Below, in pieces: positions 1 to 5,342 of a DNA stretch of 5,878 bases. Position 1 is the first letter of the stretch, and every line of letters begins with the position of its first letter. Under the pieces are notes generated by a model. It was given only the letters and a program-made list of their open reading frames with translations. It was not told where the DNA came from and did no database searches. A program made the translations under genes and the position numbers. Source of the DNA: an uncultured Chlorobiales bacterium (GTDB lineage: Bacteria > Bacteroidota > Chlorobiia > Chlorobiales > Chlorobiaceae); the NCBI GenBank assembly GCA_903901395.1, contig CAIUQW010000322.1, positions 1 through 5,878 on the forward strand, in the 5' to 3' direction.

Positions 1-205
1 TAAGAAGAAAAATTCAGATTGATGATACAGTTGAACAGAGGTGTTCTGCTAAAGGTGTTAACATCGCTGTGATCGGTTATCGAGTGTAAAATTGCCTGGC
101 TAAACTGTGCCGCATCTAAAAAAGCAAATAAATGCTATCCGCTACAAGCACTAAATTAACGTTGATAGATTAATGAGCGCTTTATGTCATATTGTTGATT
201 TTTTG
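1..205. other. non-coding tail downstream of the usher gene
   Basis: No gene can be supported here. The stretch is AT-rich and follows the usher stop codon on the minus strand. On the plus strand one frame is open from base 3 to a TAA at 87-89 (28 codons, no start inside). It could be the end of a convergent gene entering from the left, but a run this short is expected often by chance and I do not recognise the peptide. The part between 90 and 205 holds the hairpins described as the terminator candidate. Confidence 0.5.
118..182 (-). terminator. candidate operon terminator after the usher gene
   Basis: Two stem-loops lie 24 to 88 bases past the usher stop. The first (146-182) pairs 146-152 with 176-182 (seven pairs, one of them G-U) and 155-159 with 170-174 (five pairs), around a ten-base loop. 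The second is small (123-126 with 133-136) and runs directly into a tract of six T on the minus strand (A on the plus strand, 118-123). On the plus strand the large hairpin is followed, 16 bases later, by T6 at 199-204, so it might serve both directions. The stems are AT-rich and the U tract follows only the weaker stem, so efficiency is uncertain. Confidence 0.4.
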
Positions 206-2959
206 CTATTCTTGCATATCGCTTTTTGTTTCTTCTGGATAAAACAGCGCAAAATCAATATGGTCGATAGTTGAGCCAGATGAATTGATATCTATTTTAC
301 GAGAAGGTACAGAAACACCGAACCTGGCGGCTTGTTCTGGTGACACTCTCAGCGTACATCCCCCAGGCGGAATCTTGTCGATAACGTAAAACCCATCATA
401 CTCAGATATTTTTTTTGCAATGACGTTTCCGTCTTTATCAAGGGCCTCTATTACAATACCCGAGGCGTTTTTTCTTATACCATTCTGCATACTGTATACC
501 ATACCGCTAACCTCACCGGTTCCCCAAACAGGAAATTCGAGCTCGACTGGATAACCCGGTCTTGGTACAACACGGGTCCCTTTATGGGCAGGAATCCAAA
601 GAATATCTTCGAGCGTCGTTTGTGAAATGGAAATGTTTGCCGGAATATTTGGTGCAAGCCTTGGCAGGAAAGCAGTGCCGGTAGAGTCTGTTTTTTCCTC
701 TGACTTGCGCGAATCGACTAAAAATCCAACATTTTCCAGCAGTGGTTCATCATCATCCCTCAGCTTGTTGAGGTTTTGGTCAAGAAATGCCCTCGCCGAT
801 ACGCTTCCCTGGGCGCCAATCGATCGGGCGTCTGATAACCATCGTCCCTTGCGAGGTTCACGGATCAGGCCTATAGATAATCTCAAGCCAACATCCCATA
901 AACCTGTTGTTGCATAACCGCCTTTGATTCCCATGGTAAGGTCATGCCCAGTGTGATTGAACCCCAATGAGAAAGCAAGTTTATCCGCAGAAGGGGTATA
1001 TGAAAGCGTACCGGTGACCAGAGTTTGCTCATACAGGGGAATTTCGGTACTTCCCATAATACTGTTTATATTTTTTTCGGGAATCAACCGATAATCTGCT
1101 TCCAGCCTGAATGAACAACCACGGCGGCTGATACTGGCATAGGAATATCCCGAAAGGGCATCTTGCCGTCCGGCGCCATCTTGCATTCGTTCGAGTGCAA
1201 GTCTGTGCGTATTGTTCACTCCGAAAAATCGATTAGTATTCGTCAGACTGTAACGTTGTGCTTGGCGGTTGTCGTCGTAATCGATACGTTCTCCGCCAAG
1301 GGAAAGGCTCGAAGATCGTAAAAAAGGGATAGGTCGAAAACCGTCTATTCTTCCCGATAACCTGCGGCGAAACGTTGCTGTTCCTGAAAGCGGCTCCCAG
1401 CCATTATCGAACTCCTGCCACTGCAATGAACAGCTCAGCGGCCCGATTTTCGAAATCATGTTGGCCTGCCTTGCCCAGCTCGATAATGAAAGGTTGTTTG
1501 CCGCCTGCACGTCAATTTGCATCATCTGCAGATAACCACTGAACCCAAATCCGGCAAAATAGCCCCCCTTTTGGCCACTGTCATCACCGGGCTGCCATGC
1601 GAGGGACTGGCTAGTGGTAAGCCATCTGGTAAGTCCTATATCGCTTTTCCAGGTTGCTATCGGAGATAAAGATGAAGACGGATCTGTTGGCGATGAGAAT
1701 AGTGAGTTTCGTGATGAGTCCGAAAGTGCGATCTGATAGGCCCAACTTCCGGGTTCGATCATGTTACGGCCAACATAGTATTGATGCGATTCGGTTTTCC
1801 GTTCACCCTGTGGACCGTTGAAGATCAACTCCAGTTCATTAAAACCATAGACGAGGGGAATATCAGCAAAGAGATAGGTTTCTTCGGCATTGGATGGTCG
1901 GTAATCGAGTACGCTGCCATTTCGATAAAGCTCCACATCCCATCCTTTACCCAGAAATCCTTTCAGTGTCACCATGTCAAAATACTGCGACTGCGTGATC
2001 GGGTAGTTGCTGATCATAATCCCGGGACCGGTACTGCGACCAATCAGCGGCAAAGCGGATGGATTGATATCGCCCAAGGCGAATCGCCGTGCATCCAGCG
2101 CTCCCAGCAGACCTCCGTCGGGGTTCACCCTTTCCATCATCAATTGGCCATTTTCAATACCGAATAACGATTGTTTGCTTGCAATGTACCCCGAGAGGTC
2201 AAGGGTGGCGTTCATCCAGAGAAGGTCGCCTGAAATTTTGCTGGTAAAACGGGTGTCTCCTATACGAGTATCATTAGTATCACCGGAAAGAGAGGTAGAT
2301 AGCGACAGATCGACGCCCGGACCTCCGAGTATTCGGTAGGGGATCTTTTGAAGCGGAAAACCGGGATCGTTGCTGGAACCATAGCCCCAGGTATTTGCGC
2401 CTTGCCGCTCGCGGGCCAGACGTTGCTGCAAAGGCAGCGGCTCATACGGGCGGATGTCGATCAGCGCATCGAGACGCTTGGCTTCGATGCGCATAAAAAA
2501 CCAATCCGCAAGCAGTCCGCTTTCCACATAAATGTCGTCCGTGAGCACCATGATTCGCGATGCGTCATAGACTTGAGGCTTTCCTTTTACCGATACCGAG
2601 CCGTTTTTCGTATCGAGCAGAAATGATTGACCGGGCCGGGCCGTATATCCTCCTGCACTACCAGTGGCTACATCGACAGTTATGCCAAACTCCAGCAGGC
2701 GCGAGAGTTCCCCAAGAGGCAGAAGCAGTTTGCCGCCGGGTTGCATATAGGTTGGCAGATCGCTTTTCAGTGGCGTTCCTGCAAGTCGTACAAGGCAGAA
2801 CAGCAGGTCGTCGTCGCTTACCGTGGCGAGCGGCTGTGCATGATTTACTGCTGGTGCTGATTCGGCGCACTCTGCCCTGCATGGCATTCCACTCCATGCA
2901 AGCCCGCCTGTCAAGAGTATTGAAACGATACAAGCCAAACATCCTGAAAAGCCCTGCAT
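206..2959 (-). CDS. outer-membrane usher of a DUF4402-type chaperone–usher pilus
   Basis: This 917-residue protein is predicted to form the outer-membrane pore that receives chaperone–pilin complexes and polymerises and secretes the fibre. Residues 1 to about 30 are a signal peptide with a hydrophobic core (8-20) but no positive charge before it. Residues about 45-185 are a periplasmic N-terminal domain unlike classical PapC_N, ending in a Pro-Leu-Gln-Gln-Arg region near 175-185. Residues about 205-705 form the beta barrel. A plug-like domain sits inside it at about 327-398, with ELYRNG at 343-348, DIPLVYGFNELEL at 366-378 and NGPQGER at 381-387, as in FimD/PapC relatives. After the barrel come an SdrD-B-like domain (about 715-810; FLDQNLNKLRDDDEP at 725-739 resembles a calcium-binding loop) and a carboxypeptidase-regulatory-like domain (about 812-905). 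It lies 11 bases after the chaperone stop with no clear Shine-Dalgarno, suggesting translational coupling. The usher assignment is firm; the exact subclass is not. Confidence 0.93.
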   Translation of the reverse strand: MQGFSGCLACIVSILLTGGLAWSGMPCRAECAESAPAVNHAQPLATVSDDDLLFCLVRLAGTPLKSDLPTYMQPGGKLLLPLGELSRLLEFGITVDVATGSAGGYTARPGQSFLLDTKNGSVSVKGKPQVYDASRIMVLTDDIYVESGLLADWFFMRIEAKRLDALIDIRPYEPLPLQQRLARERQGANTWGYGSSNDPGFPLQKIPYRILGGPGVDLSLSTSLSGDTNDTRIGDTRFTSKISGDLLWMNATLDLSGYIASKQSLFGIENGQLMMERVNPDGGLLGALDARRFALGDINPSALPLIGRSTGPGIMISNYPITQSQYFDMVTLKGFLGKGWDVELYRNGSVLDYRPSNAEETYLFADIPLVYGFNELELIFNGPQGERKTESHQYYVGRNMIEPGSWAYQIALSDSSRNSLFSSPTDPSSSLSPIATWKSDIGLTRWLTTSQSLAWQPGDDSGQKGGYFAGFGFSGYLQMMQIDVQAANNLSLSSWARQANMISKIGPLSCSLQWQEFDNGWEPLSGTATFRRRLSGRIDGFRPIPFLRSSSLSLGGERIDYDDNRQAQRYSLTNTNRFFGVNNTHRLALERMQDGAGRQDALSGYSYASISRRGCSFRLEADYRLIPEKNINSIMGSTEIPLYEQTLVTGTLSYTPSADKLAFSLGFNHTGHDLTMGIKGGYATTGLWDVGLRLSIGLIREPRKGRWLSDARSIGAQGSVSARAFLDQNLNKLRDDDEPLLENVGFLVDSRKSEEKTDSTGTAFLPRLAPNIPANISISQTTLEDILWIPAHKGTRVVPRPGYPVELEFPVWGTGEVSGMVYSMQNGIRKNASGIVIEALDKDGNVIAKKISEYDGFYVIDKIPPGGCTLRVSPEQAARFGVSVPSRKIDINSSGSTIDHIDFALFYPEETKSDMQE

Positions 2960-2970
2960 ACAAGAATGCT

Positions 2971-3942
2971 TTATGGAACAACAAGAACGCTTTCGGCAAG
3001 TTTCTTTTCGGAACCGTCGGTGGTTTCGCGATACACCACCCTCAACCGGCCGCCAGAAAGATCGAGACCCTTTGGATGTCGCAGGGGTAAGGAAATAGAT
3101 CGACGCGGGTTTGGCGTATAAACGGCAATACCCTTAACGATACCAACTTCGACTTCACCTTTTCCAGGAGCATCCCAGAAAGCAACAATGTCACCATAAG
3201 TCGATCGCCTTCCCTCACGTTCGATATTTAAGCTGAGCGTGTTCTTTGCAGGATTTGCACTTCTTAGAACCTTGAGATCGGAAAGCTTTGCTGTTGCTTC
3301 CAGAGCGCCATGACGGACAATAACCGGAATCGACAGACCATAGATCGGAGTCAGACTGACGCCGAGTCCTTTACCGGCTTCCGCGCTCTGCGCATGAACC
3401 GCCTCTTTGGCCTCGGGAATAACACTGAACTGTAAATGTGAACGATACTCCCCTTCGGCAAGCTCTGGAGGCTTGCGTAATTGCATCCGTACCGTCTGCG
3501 TTTGATGAGGCTCGAGTATAACGCGCCTTGGCGTTACTCGAAGAAATGCATCCGCGAAATGATCGTCAGCGCCGGGATTGTCGATAACCTTCAGTTCTCC
3601 AGATTCACTCATCCGCCTGTTCACAAAGGTCAAACTGTAAGCAAGCTGCCTGTTGCTGCGATTCATAAGCATCACTTCAGCAGTGTTTGTTCGTCCTTCG
3701 AAGATGATGCGCGTCGGCAGCACCGCCAGGTCCCCAAGAGAACTTTGCGAAACAGCCGAAGCTTCCTGTTTAGTCGCATTCGGTATGGCAGAAGCGGAGC
3801 TTTCTGTAGCAGGAGCGGGAGCGTCCACCTCTGCCGCAGTAAGTTGAATGCAAGGAGCCAGCAAAGCTACCATGAGCAGAATTGCCTGAGAAAAGCGTTT
3901 TCTTATCATGTTTCTTGTTAATGGATATTGCTGCAAAATCAT
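2971..3942 (-). CDS. PapD-like periplasmic pilus chaperone
   Basis: The product (323 residues from the first ATG) is predicted to fold and cap pilin subunits in the periplasm and deliver them to the usher. The N-terminus carries a signal peptide: RKR at 14-16, hydrophobic core 19-30, likely cleavage after about 37. A second ATG at codon 12 (3907-3909) gives a more typical signal peptide starting MIRKRF and may be the true start; neither start has a strong ribosome site. Residues 38-68 are rich in Ala, Ser, Pro and Gln and look like a flexible linker. The first Ig-like domain (about 70-178) has PTRIIFEG at 76-83, where Arg78 matches the pilin-anchoring Arg8 of PapD, and a VTPRRVILEPHQTQTVRM strand pair at 136-153. 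The second domain (about 195-320) contains SIPVIVRHG at 204-212. The protein is longer than the roughly 240-residue precursors of classical chaperones, mainly through the linker. It is encoded between the pilin genes and the usher gene, as expected. Confidence 0.9.
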   Translation of the reverse strand: MILQQYPLTRNMIRKRFSQAILLMVALLAPCIQLTAAEVDAPAPATESSASAIPNATKQEASAVSQSSLGDLAVLPTRIIFEGRTNTAEVMLMNRSNRQLAYSLTFVNRRMSESGELKVIDNPGADDHFADAFLRVTPRRVILEPHQTQTVRMQLRKPPELAEGEYRSHLQFSVIPEAKEAVHAQSAEAGKGLGVSLTPIYGLSIPVIVRHGALEATAKLSDLKVLRSANPAKNTLSLNIEREGRRSTYGDIVAFWDAPGKGEVEVGIVKGIAVYTPNPRRSISLPLRHPKGLDLSGGRLRVVYRETTDGSEKKLAESVLVVP

Positions 3943-3956
3943 TAATTAGAATCTTT

Positions 3957-3987
3957 ATTATTGAACATTGTTGACAATAACAATAAT
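3957..3987 (-). other. AT-rich inverted repeat in the pilin C–chaperone gap
   Basis: In the 60-base gap between pilin-like gene C and the chaperone gene, 3957-3963 (attattg) pairs perfectly with 3981-3987 (caataat). Inside it 3967-3970 pairs with 3975-3978 around a four-base loop. The minus-strand transcript continues with AAAG rather than a U tract, so this is not a standard terminator. It ends about 15 bases before the first possible chaperone start and might affect translation or mRNA stability. The pairs are almost all A-T, so it may also be chance. Confidence 0.25.
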
Positions 3988-4002
3988 CATCCAAGTATCC
4001 AG

Positions 4003-4539
4003 TCACTGGTGATCGATTGATACAGAATATTTTCCGCTATATAAACCATATAGTGCATCACTTGGGATAATGAGAGTGCCGCCAATATTAAACGCGGCAT
4101 TGCCTGAAGCATCGATTGTTACAGTACTTGATGCGGTTTCTAAATCTATAAGATCAAGATGCTTATCTGGATGAGACTCGTGAGTAAGCGTACAACTGTT
4201 TCCAGATGAAAAAGAGATATTGAGTTTTGTTCCAGGATCGCCCGTCACAATAAGCCATGACGAGCCATAGGTGCCAGCCATATTGACCCCGTTTGTGACT
4301 TCTGGAGTGCTTTGTGAACCTGACGAGATTCGAGCTGTTCCTTGAGAATAACCCGGCAAAATATTGCCAAAAGAAATATTGCCATTCGTAACACCATACC
4401 TGTTCTCGGCATCTTTAATTATCGATACAGGGGTTACAATACTTGCTAATGCAGTTACATTTATATCCGCAGCCATTGCTCCATGATCAATGCAAAGCGC
4501 AGCTACGGTCAAGTAGATTGCTAACACTTTTTTTTTCAT
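4003..4539 (-). CDS. DUF4402-type pilin-like secreted protein, gene C (third of the array)
   Basis: This 178-residue protein is a probable structural or minor subunit of the pilus. It has a signal peptide MKKKVLAIYL with likely cleavage at AMA-AD after residue 23. The mature N-terminus (ADINVTALASIVTPVSI) alternates hydrophobic residues, as a donor strand would. NGNISFGNILPG at 52-63 matches GGNLSFG-I-PG of its two neighbours and is the clearest family signature. The C-terminus ends in SGKYSVSIDHQ, where paralogues have Tyr in the second-last place and this one has His. It has one cysteine after cleavage (Cys116). The ATG at 4537-4539 is chosen because the six codons upstream lead only to a TTG and because it aligns with the start of gene B. 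The ribosome site is poor: the GGAG of gene B is GCTG here. The gene lies 60 bases before the chaperone. It is more diverged than genes A and B are from each other, so it could be a specialised subunit (tip, base or terminator); that is inference. Confidence 0.82.
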   Translation of the reverse strand: MKKKVLAIYLTVAALCIDHGAMAADINVTALASIVTPVSIIKDAENRYGVTNGNISFGNILPGYSQGTARISSGSQSTPEVTNGVNMAGTYGSSWLIVTGDPGTKLNISFSSGNSCTLTHESHPDKHLDLIDLETASSTVTIDASGNAAFNIGGTLIIPSDALYGLYSGKYSVSIDHQ

Positions 4540-4640
4540 GATGCACAGCAAATGCAAGAGTTTACAAAAAACAGGGATATATTCTTAATGCGATCTTTCT
4601 GATCCAAGAAATTGCGTTTTCGGCAAAATCAAGTGGAAAT

Positions 4641-4669
4641 AGTGCGCTTCTTCATAAAAGAAGCGCACT
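4641..4669 (-). terminator. strong hairpin between pilin-like genes B and C, possible attenuator
   Basis: A perfect 12-bp inverted repeat (agtgcgcttctt at 4641-4652 with its complement at 4658-4669) encloses a five-base loop. It starts 27 bases past the gene B stop and ends about 100 bases before the gene C start. On the minus strand it is followed by ATTTCC and later by a TTTT, only a weak U tract, so partial termination or 3'-end protection fits better than full termination. Intercistronic stem-loops after a major pilin gene are known to lower downstream expression in some fimbrial operons; a similar role here is inference. Confidence 0.6.
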
Positions 4670-4698
4670 GATAAAAATAAACATCAAAAAGCAGGTCA
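4670..4698 (-). repeat. 3'-end direct repeat, copy after gene B
   Basis: These 29 bases cover the stop codon and trailer of gene B. They match 5314-5342 at the end of gene A in 24 of 29 positions, with the core ataaac, caaa and caggtca shared. The match shows that the duplicated unit giving genes A and B extends past the stop codon. Confidence 0.6.
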
Positions 4699-5235
4699 CT
4701 GATAATTAACGGTGATATAGAATGTCCCGGTGTAGGTTCCTGTAGCAGCAGCCCCAGTGTTTGGAACATTGAGTTCACCAGCAATACCAATGACAGTTGT
4801 ACCTGTATCGTCAAGTGTATTGGTATTTGGTTGGTATATGTTCACCCAAAGTTCATTATCATTCTCATTCGTAAGAATTACAGATGACTCTGGTACGGAA
4901 ATATCGATAAGTGCATTAGGAGATCCCTTCACAGTAAAAACTGCCGTACCATAGTTCCCTGATATTGTTATATTGTCAGGGGAAGAAATTTCATATTCAG
5001 TGCCCGTATTATTCGTAGGTGTTATGTAAACCCACCCCCACGAATCTCCCGGAATAATCGTTCCAAAGGAAAGATTACCGCCGGTAGTGCCATAAGTATT
5101 ATCAGTATCTTTAGTGAGTGTTATGGGTTGTGCAATAGTGGCCTGTGCTGTTATCTCTAAATCTGTCGCCATAGCGTCATGACCGGCGAAGAGCGCAGCA
5201 CACGCCAAGCCTAACGCGAGCAGTTTCTTTTTCAT
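4696..5235 (-). CDS. DUF4402-type pilin-like secreted protein, gene B (second of the array)
   Basis: This 179-residue protein is a probable major or alternate pilin exported to the periplasm. It has a signal peptide (MKKKLLALGLACAALFAG) with cleavage likely at AMA-TD after residue 23. The mature N-terminus TDLEITAQATIAQPITL is an alternating-hydrophobic strand suited to donor-strand exchange. GGNLSFGTIIPG is at 52-63, VFTVKGSP at 99-106, and the final strand TGTYTGTFYITVNYQ at 165-179 carries a penultimate Tyr. No cysteine remains after cleavage, so the fold has no disulphide. The ATG at 5233-5235 is preceded by GGAG at six bases' spacing, which fixes the start; an in-frame TTG four codons upstream is unlikely. 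The first 37 codons match gene A almost base for base while the rest differs strongly. A strong hairpin follows the gene. Confidence 0.87.
   Translation of the reverse strand: MKKKLLALGLACAALFAGHDAMATDLEITAQATIAQPITLTKDTDNTYGTTGGNLSFGTIIPGDSWGWVYITPTNNTGTEYEISSPDNITISGNYGTAVFTVKGSPNALIDISVPESSVILTNENDNELWVNIYQPNTNTLDDTGTTVIGIAGELNVPNTGAAATGTYTGTFYITVNYQ
5126..5222 (-). repeat. 97-base perfect direct repeat, copy in gene B
   Basis: This stretch equals 5782-5878 at every base. It encodes residues 5-37 of gene B: most of the signal peptide and the first 14 mature residues. The match extends left with a few mismatches (three differences in the next 15 bases) and then decays. The right limit of the other copy is the window edge, so the true repeat may be longer. 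Confidence 0.95.
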
Positions 5236-5241
5236 GATACA

Positions 5242-5245
5242 CTCC
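5242..5245 (-). promoter_or_regulatory. ribosome binding site of gene B
   Basis: GGAG on the minus strand, six bases before the ATG at 5233-5235. It is the only clear Shine-Dalgarno among the starts visible in this window and settles the start of gene B. The aligned position in front of gene C reads GCTG. Confidence 0.75.
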
Positions 5246-5247
5246 AA

Positions 5248-5278
5248 AATATAAAGGTTGATAAAATATCAACGTCAA
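5248..5278 (-). promoter_or_regulatory. palindrome with weak promoter-like boxes upstream of gene B
   Basis: A perfect 7-bp inverted repeat (gttgata at 5257-5263, tatcaac at 5267-5273, three-base loop) lies 22 to 38 bases before the gene B start. On the minus strand it is flanked by TTGACG (5273-5278) and TATATT (5248-5253), each five of six to the sigma70 boxes but 19 bases apart. A transcript begun from these boxes would start at or inside the ribosome site, which argues against a working promoter. A weak hairpin or a regulator site is also possible. Confidence 0.2.
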
Positions 5279-5313
5279 ATCACCCGTGCGGTTCGTTATC
5301 ATTGAGCCTCGCG

Positions 5314-5342
5314 GATAACTATAAACAGCAAATAACAGGTCA
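5314..5342 (-). repeat. 3'-end direct repeat, copy after gene A
   Basis: Partner of 4670-4698 (24 of 29 positions), covering the stop codon and trailer of gene A. Within it, gataac at 5314-5319 also pairs with gttatc at 5295-5300 around a 13-base loop, at roughly the place where gene B has its strong hairpin. This stem has no U tract and is weak. Confidence 0.55.

Noticed and set aside
3..89. Open plus-strand frame of 28 codons entering from the left edge
   Set aside because: Too short to distinguish from chance and the peptide is not recognisable; kept only as a remark in the tail region.
627..917. Plus-strand open frame of 96 codons, and similar frames at 1781-2167 and 2560-3090
   Set aside because: They lie antisense inside the usher gene (or across its start), have no ribosome site or recognisable protein features, and are explained by the strong coding bias of the real gene.
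2860..2959. Possible lipoprotein signal in the usher N-terminus (four cysteines at 7, 10, 27, 31)
   Set aside because: None of the cysteines is preceded by a proper lipobox at a proper distance, and ushers are integral barrel proteins.
2957..2974. ATA codon upstream of the usher ATG that would add a lysine to the signal peptide
   Set aside because: ATA initiation is very rare and it would overlap the chaperone stop; the ATG is kept although its n-region is uncharged.
3940..3990. Promoter in the short gap before the chaperone gene
   Set aside because: Only three of six positions fit a -10 box at correct spacing from a weak TTGTTA; the AT-rich gap explains it.
3770..4006. Minus-strand open frame overlapping the chaperone start in another frame
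   Set aside because: It has no recognisable domain and overlaps the chaperone signal peptide and linker in another frame; a shadow.
4540..4557. Upstream TTG start extending gene C by six codons (and a TTG start extending gene B by four)
   Set aside because: The ATG starts align between paralogues, give standard MKKK signal peptides and, for gene B, follow GGAG at good spacing.
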